64,000 nucleotides of DNA from Leishmania mexicana MHOM/GT/2001/U1103 (Eukaryota; Euglenozoa; Kinetoplastea; Trypanosomatida; Trypanosomatidae). The stretch spans positions 310,001-374,000 of the forward strand of contig NC_018310.1 in NCBI RefSeq assembly GCF_000234665.1, read 5' to 3'. Below, piece after piece: positions 18,025 to 28,600 of the stretch (position 1 is its first letter; each line of letters begins with the position of its first letter). The position numbers were made by a program, and so were the translations under genes. The notes under the pieces were generated by a model, which saw only the letters and a list, made by a program, of their open reading frames with translations, had not been told where the DNA came from and searched no databases.

Positions 18025-21000
18025 ATGATCTCGACCCTCGGCGGCCTCTTCAACCTCAACCACTTTGACCAGTCAAGCTGCGCCAACGATGTCATCGTGA
18101 TACGGCACAAGGACGGGTCGCTGCGCAGCACCCCCTTCAACGTGCGCTTCGGGCGGGCGCAGATGTGGAGCTACGTCGGCCGCGTCGTCCAGGTGGAGGT
18201 GAACGGTGAGCTGACGGCTGCCGTGATGAAGATCGGCAAGGGTGGCAAGGCCCACTGGCTGCAGCCAACCTACGGCGCCTTCGGCAAGGCCAGCCACGGT
18301 GCGGCGACGGCCAAGCAATCCGAGAAAGCCAGTGGTGGCATACCGCCTGCCACCACTGCTGTGGCGGAGGTGTCGGGCGCGGACTGTGCCGAAAAGGGCG
18401 CCGTCGAGGAGCTGGACCTCGTGGACTCACTCGTCAGTGCTGTCGAGGATGCCGAGATGTTGGTGCTGAACGCGGCGGAGCTGCAGCACCTCTCTATCCG
18501 CCTCGAGTCGCCACCAGAGCTGCTGTCCTTGTCGGAAGGGGATTGTGACGCTTGGGAAACCACCGAAAACGCAGCTGCCCAAGTTTTGCCTCCGTCGGTG
18601 GCGCTGCCACCTGGCAAGCAGCACTCCGCCACTGGCGCCCCGCACCCTGCTAACGAAAAGGACGTCAATCCGCTTTCTAGCGATGCGGGTCGCCAGCGGA
18701 GGCCCGGCGATCCCCATCCCGACTCCAGTCTACCGCTGCTCCACACGGCCGATGATGGGCATCTCACCATCGAGACGCGCGCTATCCACTCGGCCGGCGA
18801 CGCGCAAGAGGCGCGACTCGCTCTTCGTGCCATGGTGGCCGCAGAGAAGTCACGAAAACGGCTGTCAAAGATGAGCTTTGGCGACGACCCCTACCTGCTG
18901 AAGACTGCGCGGGAGGAAGGCCACCTGGGCGACGACGAGGTTAGCGATGTCGGTGACGACGACGACGATGACGACCTCGGTGGCGACCGTCCCGAACTGC
19001 CCGCGGCCGAGATCGTGGTGGACGCTGCCGATGTGTCGCCCTCGTCGCGTGAAGCGGCGGTGGGGACTGCCGATGGCGGCAGTTTCGCACATGCATCGCT
19101 CATCGTCAGGCCGGGGGCTGCAGGTGATGGCAGTGACAGGCAAGCTAGCGACCAGCTTGTGGCCCAACCCGCCACGAGGACGGAGGAAGGGGAGTCAGCG
19201 GGCCTGGCCCCGGCGCCGTCGTCGCCGCAACCGGCTGTGGAGGCAGCCACCGCAGCGTCATCGGCAACCTCGGTGACGGGGAGCACGGATAGCTACAAGG
19301 TGGTGGACGAGGATGCCTACTTTCTCGACCCCATGGACACCGACCCCGACTTCGCCGCCCTCTACGGGGAGGACGAAGTGGCTCTGCTGAACGGCGCGTC
19401 CTTCGAAAGCAGTGTCACGAGCGGTGTGTCTCTGCCTGACCTCTCCATGACGCCGTGCACCACCGCTATCGACGCAGCCACCGCGCACCGCAGATCGGCG
19501 AGTGCCAGCGAAGGTGAATCGTGCTCTGCAGCGGAGGCCACTCGTGCGAGCCGCATCGGCGGGTCGCTGCTCCTGGAGTCACAGACCGTCGGAGCAGCGA
19601 CCTCCTCCGTCAAGCAGCCGCTGCTGCTGTCTTTGACGTCGCCATCACACCCGACAGTCGAGAAGCCGGTCAGCAGCAGCCCCAGGGACGCTGACAAGAC
19701 CGCTGTGTCCCACGCGAGCACCGGCGTGCCCTCTGCCGCTGCGAAGGACGGCACCGCGTCTTCCGGCGTCTGGAACGCCCCCAAGGAGGTCATGGATGCG
19801 CAGGGGAGCCTCGTGAAGCTGACGCCCACCGCGGGCGGCGGCGGTGGTGGCCCGTACTTCACCCGCACCCTTATCCCGGTCGAGGCGGATCTGTGGAAGC
19901 TGCACCTCAAGGAGGGCTGCAACACTGTCCGCTACCTCGCCCGCAAGGACAAGGGCGACGTTGTGTCCATCTCGTGCAACATATTCCTCTGGAACTGGAC
20001 GGACCGCCTCGTGGTGAGCGACGTGGACGGCACGATCACGAAGAGCGACTTGCTCGGCCACTTCTATGCGATGCTGGGCAAAGGCGCGGACTGGACGCAC
20101 CCCGGGATCTGCAACTTGTACTCCAAGATTGAGCGCAACGGGTATCGCATGGTGTACCTGACGGCCCGCAGCTTGTCGCAGATCAACCAAACAAAGTCGT
20201 ACCTCTTCACGCTGCAGCAGGACGGGGTGCGGCTGCCGATGGGTCCGGTGCTGACGGCACCGCAGCGCTTCTTCACTGCACTCACGCAAGAGGTATCAAA
20301 GCAGTCACATGTCTTCAAGATCGCGTGCCTCACGAGTGTGCGCGCCGCCTTTCCGCCCAGCACAAAGCCCTTCTTCGCCGGCTTTGGAAACCGCTACAGC
20401 GACGTCATCAGCTACGATGCGGCGGGGATCCCGACGCACAAGATCTTCATCATTGACCCCTCGAGCGTGCTGCACGTGTGCCTGGTGCGGCAGACGTACC
20501 GCGACCTCGGCCACCTTGTCGACGTGACGTTCCCGCCCGTTAAGCGGCACCCCGTCGTGCTGCGCGCGCCACGGCATCTTCAGCGAACCCAGGGTGCAGG
20601 GGCGAGTATGTCGCCGGCTAAGGATGCCGCGCTCGGTGGGCGCGACCGACACGCCTACACGCGCAGTCTGCTACACCGATCCTCCTCTTCATCTTCTTCC
20701 TCGGCCACTTCGCTCTCCTCCGCAGCGTCGTCGTTGTCGGGTTCGCTGGACCTGCGCGAGGAGGCGTGTGGCGGCTCCTCCGACTTTGGCGCGGAGGGCG
20801 CCTCCCACCACACGTCCGGGTCTGAGGCCTCCCCCGGTGGCCGCTCGCTCGCGGGCTGCCACGCATCCGCGGCGTTCAGCTTGGTGGACTCGGAGCGTGT
20901 CGACGTGATCGCCACGAGCGTGCTGAGGTGCCCCGCTGCCTGCCCGGGAGAGCCGCCGGAACTCGCTAAGGGCGGCAGCCCCACGTCCACCGGACTGCTC

Positions 21001-22236
21001 CCGGCGGCCGTTGCTAAACTACCTGCCCCTCCAGTTCCAACAGCGGCCTCCTCCGCAGCGTTCTCGGACCGCCCGTCCGAGGTTGAAAAGCGAGTCGCTT
21101 CGTCGACAGCCTCTGCCTTGCCTGCGGTGAAGCCCAGCACCAGCGCGCCCAGACCCAAGTACAACTATGGCCGGCGCACAACCTTTGCTGAGCTGAGCGA
21201 CGACGATGACGTGTTCCAAGAGGAGGAGGTGCCGGCGGACCCCGAGTTTTCGTCCTTCGTGTACTGGCACATGGACCCACGCGACCTCATCACCGTCCCC
21301 GCGGCGGCATCGAAGTCCTCTGCCTCTGCGACACGTGCCAACACCAAGGAGACATCCGAGAAGGAGAAGTCGGGCGCGGTGACAAGTGGCACCGATGCGC
21401 CCAAGAAGGTCGCCACAACCACCGCGGCTGCCACAGCGTCCACCGAAGAAAGTGACCACGCGAAGTCAGCCGCGGCAGCGGCAGGGGCACCGTCAGCACC
21501 TACACAGACGGGAGGCGCCGCCGGTGACACGGCGAGCCTAGGTGCGGCGTCGCCGAGCGGAGTCTCCGCTGCCAGCGATGCAGCAGCGCCGAGGCCCGGC
21601 GGCGGTGACGGCAGCCGTCTCTCGCTTTCCTCGCTCACGGCTTTGAACTCCGGCAACAGGTCGCCGATGCAAGGGGCGACGCGCTCGCTCGACAAAGGCC
21701 AAGTGAGAGGCTCTTCCACGGGCCCGGCGGTGCCGACGACGGCGGGGCCGACTTCACCCGATACTGTCTCGGAGTTGCATAAGTCACAGCCGCAGACCCC
21801 CAGCAGGCCTGGCAACAACCAAGTTGCTGCCGTCAGCCCGTACGACGACTGGGAGGGAGGGGCGGACGCTGCCAGGTCATCACTCCCGCAGCAATCAGCG
21901 CCACCGCCGCCGCCGCCGACGACGATGACGCAGCCTACCGCGATCTTGCCGTCCACCAGTGGAGGTGGCGGCACCCGCGGCTTCTTCTCTGCTTTCTCGT
22001 TCGGACGCAGTCGCGTCGTCGAGTCACCGTTGTCACCCACCTCGCAGAGGGACGCGCAGTTGCGCGAGGACGCAAGGCAGCGTGCGCTAGCGCACCCCGA
22101 CGCGCAGTACTACTACGTGGAGCACCAGCAGCAGCAGCAGCAGCAGCAGAAGCCCGCGTCGCAGCTGGAGCCGTTCCCTGGCAACGGTACATCAGGGGCG
22201 GCGGAGGGTAGCGCTCCGGCACCGCCGCAGAAGTGA
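18025..22236 (+). CDS. LPIN: Lipin, phosphatidate phosphatase (1,403 aa)
   Basis: Mg2+-dependent phosphatidate phosphatase that converts phosphatidate to diacylglycerol for phospholipid and triglyceride synthesis, acting at ER/nuclear membranes in other eukaryotes. The N-LIP domain is at residues 1-80, with the lipin signature FNVRFGR (39-44 region) and a Gly-rich MKIGKGGKA stretch (about G71-G74) where other lipins have MKLGxxGEA. The catalytic C-LIP/HAD domain is at about residues 610-840, with DVDGT holding the two catalytic Asp (D666 and D668), then YLTAR and a FGNRYSDV motif. Between and after the domains lie long Ser/Ala-rich, acidic and probably phosphorylated disordered regions, including an Asp run near 310-318, a Ser run near 889-900 and eight Gln near the C-terminus. 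The ATG at 18025 is needed to keep N-LIP intact. It is longer than yeast Pah1, mostly through disordered linkers. Confidence 0.97.
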   Translation: MISTLGGLFNLNHFDQSSCANDVIVIRHKDGSLRSTPFNVRFGRAQMWSYVGRVVQVEVNGELTAAVMKIGKGGKAHWLQPTYGAFGKASHGAATAKQSEKASGGIPPATTAVAEVSGADCAEKGAVEELDLVDSLVSAVEDAEMLVLNAAELQHLSIRLESPPELLSLSEGDCDAWETTENAAAQVLPPSVALPPGKQHSATGAPHPANEKDVNPLSSDAGRQRRPGDPHPDSSLPLLHTADDGHLTIETRAIHSAGDAQEARLALRAMVAAEKSRKRLSKMSFGDDPYLLKTAREEGHLGDDEVSDVGDDDDDDDLGGDRPELPAAEIVVDAADVSPSSREAAVGTADGGSFAHASLIVRPGAAGDGSDRQASDQLVAQPATRTEEGESAGLAPAPSSPQPAVEAATAASSATSVTGSTDSYKVVDEDAYFLDPMDTDPDFAALYGEDEVALLNGASFESSVTSGVSLPDLSMTPCTTAIDAATAHRRSASASEGESCSAAEATRASRIGGSLLLESQTVGAATSSVKQPLLLSLTSPSHPTVEKPVSSSPRDADKTAVSHASTGVPSAAAKDGTASSGVWNAPKEVMDAQGSLVKLTPTAGGGGGGPYFTRTLIPVEADLWKLHLKEGCNTVRYLARKDKGDVVSISCNIFLWNWTDRLVVSDVDGTITKSDLLGHFYAMLGKGADWTHPGICNLYSKIERNGYRMVYLTARSLSQINQTKSYLFTLQQDGVRLPMGPVLTAPQRFFTALTQEVSKQSHVFKIACLTSVRAAFPPSTKPFFAGFGNRYSDVISYDAAGIPTHKIFIIDPSSVLHVCLVRQTYRDLGHLVDVTFPPVKRHPVVLRAPRHLQRTQGAGASMSPAKDAALGGRDRHAYTRSLLHRSSSSSSSSATSLSSAASSLSGSLDLREEACGGSSDFGAEGASHHTSGSEASPGGRSLAGCHASAAFSLVDSERVDVIATSVLRCPAACPGEPPELAKGGSPTSTGLLPAAVAKLPAPPVPTAASSAAFSDRPSEVEKRVASSTASALPAVKPSTSAPRPKYNYGRRTTFAELSDDDDVFQEEEVPADPEFSSFVYWHMDPRDLITVPAAASKSSASATRANTKETSEKEKSGAVTSGTDAPKKVATTTAAATASTEESDHAKSAAAAAGAPSAPTQTGGAAGDTASLGAASPSGVSAASDAAAPRPGGGDGSRLSLSSLTALNSGNRSPMQGATRSLDKGQVRGSSTGPAVPTTAGPTSPDTVSELHKSQPQTPSRPGNNQVAAVSPYDDWEGGADAARSSLPQQSAPPPPPPTTMTQPTAILPSTSGGGGTRGFFSAFSFGRSRVVESPLSPTSQRDAQLREDARQRALAHPDAQYYYVEHQQQQQQQQKPASQLEPFPGNGTSGAAEGSAPAPPQK
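22125..22149 (+). repeat. CAG repeat coding for poly-Gln in lipin
   Basis: Eight consecutive CAG codons near the lipin C-terminus. All codons are identical, so slippage between strains is likely without a frameshift. Confidence 0.85.
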
Positions 22237-23340
22237 AGCGGCGCTGCAGTGGCGGCGAAGGGGATGATTGGCTTCAAGACCGAGAGTTTGCCGGCGCCAC
22301 ATCAGCACCCTTCATCGACCCGTTGTCGCCCCCTCCCGGCCCTCCCTTCCGCCCGCACCCACCCGCAAACCCTCGCTGCCCGCCTATCAGTGTTTTCAAC
22401 CCTGTCTGCATCTTCGTGCGTGCGACTTGCATTGGTGTTTTGTGCCCGCGTACTGCACACAGCTCCGCCCCTTCCCTTTCCTGGCACGCGTCCTCTCGCC
22501 TTTCGGTCCACACCGCTGTGCGTCTGAGTCGTACATAATGCGTCTCTGTCCTGGGATGCCGCCCTTGGATGAGGGGAGAGGAGGAGGTCGTGGCGGCGCG
22601 GCTGTCGCGCGGGAGGGTGTGTGTGGGAGGGGTGTGGAGGGTGGGAATGCACTACGCAGCTTTCCCCTGTAAGAAGAAGGGCCGCATGTACGTGCTCACG
22701 CGCCCAAGCCAGTCTCGCGCGCGCTGTGAGCGCGCGAGTGCATGTGTATGTGTGTATGTGTGTGTGTGTGCGTGTGCTCGTGTGAGGGTTCGCGGAATCG
22801 GTCGCTCATGTTTATGTCCGTCTTGGTACTGTGCTCGCGAGGCAGAGGAGCGGCATTCCCTGGCTCTCCCCTTTCCTTGCTTCTCTATTCTTCGATTCGC
22901 GAGCTCACAGAGGCCCGCTGTCCATGCCCCCCCTCCCCCTCCCCCGCTTCCCACCTCCCGGTCAGCGGTCGGCTTCCGTTCGGTCTGCCGTCGAGAAGGG
23001 ACGGGCATGCCCAGCAGCGCCTCCCTCTCTCTCTCGCGCGCGCGCACATCTTGTCTTGCTTGCAGCACTCACGTTCATGTGTTAAGGTGGCCCCGCACCG
23101 AGGCCCTGCGCTCCCCTTCCCTTTTCCACGTGTGTGTCGCGGCTGCCAGCGATGCACAAGGCCGGCAGACAGAAGTGTATGCACTCCAGAGGGGGCAACA
23201 TCGTGCCCTGCGTGGGCCACGCAGCGATGAGGACGGCTGCTGTAGAGGCGCATCACGCACGTGCCAGATGACGCGCTACACCTTTGTTGACTCGCGTCCC
23301 CTCTTTCGTTATCCGTCTCTCACCCTCTCTCTCACATACA

Positions 23341-23380
23341 CCCACCCACCCACCCACCCACCCACACACACACACACACA
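23341..23380. repeat. Compound microsatellite (CCCA)n(CA)n
   Basis: About six CCCA units run directly into a CA run in the intergenic DNA upstream of the C1D-like gene. Confidence 0.85.
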
Positions 23381-23491
23381 ATGTGCCCCCCCTCCCCCTC
23401 CTGTGGACGACTTGCCTCTCGCCCGCCCGCAACACTCGGCCAGCTAACGAGGCCGCAGTGGCGCATCTCGCCTGTGTGACGTCCCACAGAG

Positions 23492-23671
23492 ACCGTGCGT
23501 TTTCGGGTTCTCTGGTCGTTTTTCTTTCCTTGGCCGACTTGGGCTTGTCTCCTCCGCGCGTGCGCGTGTTGGAAACCCCGCTGCCGCACTGCCTGTTCTG
23601 GCTTTGTCTTGCCTCTGTGCCCCCATCCCGGCCCTCTCTCTCTCGCGCACACACACACACACACACGCGAG
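23492..23671 (+). promoter_or_regulatory. Predicted spliced-leader acceptor for the C1D gene
   Basis: No AG occurs from 23492 to 23669 (178 bases). The zone contains pyrimidine tracts at about 23509-23530 and 23631-23645 and a CA run. The first AG is at 23670-23671, which gives a 14-base 5' UTR before the ATG at 23686. Confidence 0.6.
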
Positions 23672-23685
23672 CGCCCTTCCGTGCC

Positions 23686-24423
23686 ATGGATGTGGACAGC
23701 GAGGTGGAGCCGCTGCTGCGGGAGATGTCGAAGCGGCTGGCCGTCGTGCGCGCCGATCTCCTGCCAGCACTGCGGCGGCTGGACGAGGACACACTTCTTT
23801 CGCACTACTCCGTTGATGAGCAGGCGCGCCTGTACCTCTCTGCTGCCTTCACTTTGACGCTGTCCCTCTACTCGCTGGACAAGATCACGCATCGACAGGT
23901 GGCATCCGGGAGCGGCGCTGCACCGCGGCTGACGGGCTTTGAGAGTCGTGGCGGTGCGGCTGCATCCGCTATGGCAGCCTCGACGCCGTTGTCGTCGGCC
24001 TCCACAGACGCACAGCTGGCGCTGAAGATCGAGCGCATTACGGAGTACATCAAGAAGTTGCAGGAGCTCGTAGCACTGGAGAGGCAGAGGAGGAGTGCCG
24101 CCACCACCGCGGCCCCTGCGGCCGATGCGTCGACCGGCGTTGTTGCTGCCACTACTCCCGGTGCTAAGCGTCCACGTAAGGACGCCTCCGTCGATACTGC
24201 CTCTACTGCTGCCACCGCTGCTGAGCAGCCTGCGAAGAGGACGAGGGCCGAGAACGGTGCGAGCGTCGTGACGGCACCGGCGCGCGACGAAGAGGATGCC
24301 TTTGGCGATGCGCAGATGTTCAGCGTCGTGTCGCGGGTGGCGGGCGAGACAGGAACGCTGGTGAGCCGCTTGGTGAAGCAGGCCATGCCATCCTCTGAGT
24401 TAGCAGTGAGCAAGGCCGAGTAG
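23686..24423 (+). CDS. C1D: C1D/Rrp47-family nuclear exosome cofactor
   Basis: A 245-residue protein of the Sas10/Utp3/C1D family. Family members bind and stabilise Rrp6 and help the nuclear exosome process rRNA and snoRNA; a Trypanosoma brucei exosome-associated protein (EAP3) is the known counterpart. The N-terminal helices (residues 1-70, LLREMSKRLAVVRADLLPAL then ARLYLSAAFTLTLSLYSLDKI) match the C1D pattern in which an SAYTLNSxxWxYL-like helix precedes IxRIxxYxxKxKE. The latter is seen here as LKIERITEYIKKLQELV at about residues 107-123. The tail (130-245) is Ala/Thr-rich and basic with KRPRKD and KRTRAE clusters, probable nuclear-localisation or RNA-binding segments. The longer open frame upstream from 23284 is translated CA/pyrimidine repeat; the acceptor just before 23686 supports the ATG chosen. 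Confidence 0.82.
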   Translation: MDVDSEVEPLLREMSKRLAVVRADLLPALRRLDEDTLLSHYSVDEQARLYLSAAFTLTLSLYSLDKITHRQVASGSGAAPRLTGFESRGGAAASAMAASTPLSSASTDAQLALKIERITEYIKKLQELVALERQRRSAATTAAPAADASTGVVAATTPGAKRPRKDASVDTASTAATAAEQPAKRTRAENGASVVTAPARDEEDAFGDAQMFSVVSRVAGETGTLVSRLVKQAMPSSELAVSKAE

Positions 24424-25616
24424 GGCGCGCACTGTCTGCAGCAGCGGACGCATGTCGACGCCTCGTTGGTCCTCTTCCGAGTCGATACTCGGACAGGCGC
24501 CTGTAAGAGGAAAGGGGGTAAGGGGGCATGAACTTCGTCCTTGAGCCACCCTCCTATACCGCTCCCCCCACCCGCGGCTCCTCTGCCGGACCGCCTCCCA
24601 CACCCTCACTCCGCCTTCCGCTGTCTTGCGCCAAGCAGCACTTCGCTCGTTGGCAGTGGGGCGGGGGCGGGGTGCGCAGCGCACATTAAGCCGTAAAGTC
24701 GAGGATACGCCCTCAACGGGCGTATACCACGACGCCACACGTAAGGATGGGAAAGGAAAGGTGCACGCGCCAAGAGAAAACGGATGCAGGACACATCGAA
24801 CCGGGGGCAACGTTGCTGTGTCTGCCAGCGCGTGCATGTGCGTGCATGTGTGTATGTGTGTGTGTGTGTGCTGCACTCGCTCGGCACCTTTGTTGTCTCT
24901 CCCCCCTCCCCAAAGGAAAAAAACGAATAGTCTTTCTCGCTTTCCATCAGCATCCCCCTCCCGCCCGCCCTCTCACCCCTCTCGGTGTCTGCAGCCTGTG
25001 GTGGAAGATCTGCGCACACGCGCGTGGGCATCTCTCCCGCGCGCGCGCTCTCTCTCTCTGTGTATGTGTGTGTGTGTGTGTGTGGTGGCGCATGACAGCT
25101 CAGCTGTCTTTTCCCTTCTTGGCACCGCATCAGGTTATTCCTGTCTCTGGCCACGCGCGCTTCTCTCCTATGCGGAGCTCATTCCACGGCGACCCCATCC
25201 CTCCCCACCCCTCCCTCCCTTCTCCTGGTCTTGGTCCATGCACGTCCGACCCTGCGCTCGCCGAGGTCGGAAGAACGCGTGCTCGAACACCTCCATCGCT
25301 GGACGATACACGTACTACGCCACCCACGTGACGCTCACCGCACACACACACACAGAGGGGGAGCAGCGAACCCCCTCCTCACTTCTTAAGCCTCGTGACA
25401 GTTGACGTACACGAGGGTGGAAGAGAGGCGGCGTGTGCGTGTCTCCGCCTGTACTTCCGAGGTTGAGCGGCGGCCGCTACGATGCGAAAGAGTGGTATCG
25501 ACGGCATGGACCCACCCAAGGACTGAAGCACCCGAAGCAAAACCTCAGAGCAACGCAGCACACCCCAGTCAGCGGCTCCCCTTGCTCTCCCCTCTCCACC
25601 CGCGTTCTCCCTCGTC
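24424..25616. other. Intergenic region before the second giant gene
   Basis: About 1.2 kb. It contains TG runs at 24837-24870 and 25058-25084, pyrimidine tracts, and a possible acceptor AG at 25389-25390 after CCCCCTCCTCACTTCTT, which would give a 226-base 5' UTR. Another pyrimidine tract at 25578-25615 sits directly before the ATG with no AG after it. No gene is supported. Confidence 0.65.
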
Positions 25617-28600
25617 ATGGCGACGGCGGTATCCATGGCGTCTGCGTCGCCAGAGTCAATGATGTCAGCGCCCGTGACCACGTCCTCCTCCTTGACCCGG
25701 CTTCGAGCATGCCTTGCAATCGGGTGCGGTGCAGGGCTGCTTCTCTACGCCGGTGTCGTGCTACGGCGGCGCCTCGCCCGTCCACGGCCACCGCCGCGGG
25801 TCACATGTCCGATGGCGGACAACACGATTGCCCTACTGCGGGACCTGCACGACGGCCCGTTCCGCTTTGGGGATCCCACGCCGTTTGCCACTGCGGCGCG
25901 GGCAGAGGCAACGCGGCGCATCCGGCGTCAGCAGCGGGAGCGCCGACGACTGCGCCGGTGCATGCGGTCGCAGCTGCGTCGCACGAGGAGCTCTCAGCAC
26001 TTCCCGTCATGGTGCCCGGCAGCGACCGCGGCGGCCTCCGCGTCTGCCCGCAACGTCCTCGGAGCCGGCGGCCAGCAGGGGCGCCATGTCCCCGGCAGCG
26101 AGCCCACGAGCGGCGATGCAGCAACGGTGGCGGCGAAGGAAAGAGAAGGCCGCGCTACGGCAGAGGCGGTGTGCAAGCGAGAGGGCGGCTTGTTGCCCTC
26201 TGTCAATTCCATTGCCTCGTTGCGCGCCGTCGCCTCCGACGCTGACGACGACGACCCACGCGACAATGACGGCTACGGTGAGGGCGCGTGCTCCACCTAC
26301 GGGCCACTAGTGGCGAGGAGCGGCGGCCTCCGCAAGATGACGTCGAGCGAGGTGTCGCTGATCTCATCGATGACGACGACGAGCAGCTCCTACGACTCAG
26401 ACTACTCGCTCTCGCAGAGTACCAGTGCCAGCACCACCACCAGCGGCAGCAGCTACTACTCCCGCACCAGCACCCCATCACTCATGCAGTCCACGGGGTC
26501 GTCTGGAGACTCGCAGGGTGGCGCGTCGTCGCTGCTGGCCATGACGATGGGCTCTGTGACGAGCCCCGACGGCATCCCATGGGTGAAGGCCACCTTTGAC
26601 AGTGGCAGCGTCACCTGGGGCGGCCTACACGGCTCCCACGACGCACCACAGCAAGCGCAGCAACACAACCAACACCATAACCACCAGCCACCGTCGAATG
26701 ATCCAGCCGGGAGCTTCAGCAACATCGCTCAGAACATGGTGTCTGGGTCGATGGCTGCCCAAGGGGGTCGTTCTCCGGCGCAACTGCTGTGCTGTGGCGC
26801 CTCCTCGCCGGCCGCGAGTATCCATGCATCTGACGGGACGCCGCGGCCGGGAGCGAACATGGCATCCTCGTGGACCTTCGGTGGTGGCGGCGGCGGCGGC
26901 GACAGCAGCCGGCCCCCAGAGGTAGCGTACCCAGGGACCTTTGCCTCCGTGCCCGGGCCGGTGCCATCGCTGCTGGCCAGTGGGAGATGGGGCGGCGGGG
27001 CGGAGGACGAGGAGCCGTATCGGTGCACAGCGCCTGGCCTCATGTACGGGCCGCCGCTGTTCGCGACAGAGATGGACGTCACGGATGCACTGGCGGAGCT
27101 GCGCAGCTCGGTGTGCTGCAGCGGCGACCGGCAAGGCAGCAGCTGTCTCGCCGGCGGTGCCTCCAGCACAATAAACACCGCCCCCACTCCCTTCATGAGC
27201 TCTAGCGTCACCGGCAGCGGCAGCGGCATCATGGCGCGCATGAACTCCTCGAACAACGCCATCTCCCTCCATCAACAGCAAGTAGGGATGTCGTTGTCCT
27301 CGGTGCACTACCGCCCTCAGCAGCAGCAGCAGCAGAGTACTCACCATCACACCTGGAGCAATCCGCGAAGTCAGGGCTACTTCTCGGGCACGTCCATGAG
27401 CACAGCCAGCGCAAGCGTTGCGCTCCCTACGCACACCCGACACACGCTGCACTACCCGGGCGGTGGCAGTGGCAGTAGTAGTAGCCAGCCGCCCAAGCAT
27501 CAACGTCATCACCGTCGCAGTGGCAGCGGCTACCATCACGTATCGTCTCGCACCAGCGTTCCGCGTAGCACGAACTGGTCGCCTGTGAGCTCGCAGTGGC
27601 TACCTGAGGCGCTATCGACGGTGCAGCCGGTCTACGGTTACGACAGCGCGCCTCGCGGTTGGGGCAGCGGCGGCAGCGAAGGTGCCACAGGCGAGAGCAC
27701 GGCCAGCGCCGGGAACGGCTCCTTCAACCACGCCCCCACGGAAACCCCCATTTCGCAAGCATCGTCGGGCTTGCGTCGCTCCCTGGTGGCTGGTAGCCGC
27801 GTGCACTACTCATCAGGACACGGTAACATCAGCAGCAATGCCCACCGCTCCTTCCGCTCCGCGAAGTCCGCGCTGCGCCACCTCTGCCAGTACGGATGGC
27901 ACTGCGGTAGCGGGCGGCTGCGCCGGTGCTGGCGCCGCTGCCGGCGACTGGTGCGTCGTCGCGTCATTGTCAGCTGCGCCATAGTCCAGCTGGGGGCGAT
28001 GCGCATATTGTGTGCGATGCGGCGCGGCTCGAGCGCCCTCGGCGGAGCCTGCGCGAGGGGGTGGCGTTGGGTCATCTGTCAGTGGCGAGAGAGCGCCTCC
28101 GCTGCGTCTGGCAAGGTCCTTGCGTGTCTGCGTCGGGCACGATGGTCATTGTTGAGGACTGGCGCGATGGCAGCCGACGAGAGAAGTTGCACCGCGGCTG
28201 CTCCTGTGCCATCGAGTGAAGCAGCCAAGAGACATCCAGGGCACACCTCCACGGGTGCCGACACTGCGGCGGAAGCGGAGGCGGTGGAGGCCAAGCGTGG
28301 CGGTCTTTTGATGACGGACACGGCCGACGAGGCTATTAACAAGATCGTTCAGCTGCTGGAGCCGACACCTGGGCGTGTGCCAACGGTCGTGGTCATTCGT
28401 GCTCCGCTCGGCTACGACGTGTCGACTGATGCGGCGAGTCTCTGGAAGGCGCTTCACCTCGACAGCAGCTCATTCGAAGAGGGCCTGATCGACATCATTG
28501 TCATGGAGGAGCTAAAGACGGGACCATTGCCACCAGCGCAGGCCAGGGCAGCAGCTGCGGCGACGGGGACCTCATCACAGGTGGTCAGCTTCCCTGCGAA

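Larger units (their letters stand above)
22237..23685. other. Intergenic region between lipin and C1D genes
   Basis: About 1.45 kb. It holds a TG-rich run (22742-22775), a CCCA run merging into a CA run (23341-23380), and a second CA run (23647-23666) right before the C1D gene. A 292-codon plus-strand frame at 22569-23447 is low-complexity and not supported. Confidence 0.7.

Noticed and set aside
22569..23447. Plus-strand frame of 292 codons between lipin and C1D
   Set aside because: Composed of translated TG and CCCA/CA repeats; no domain and no conserved-looking segment.
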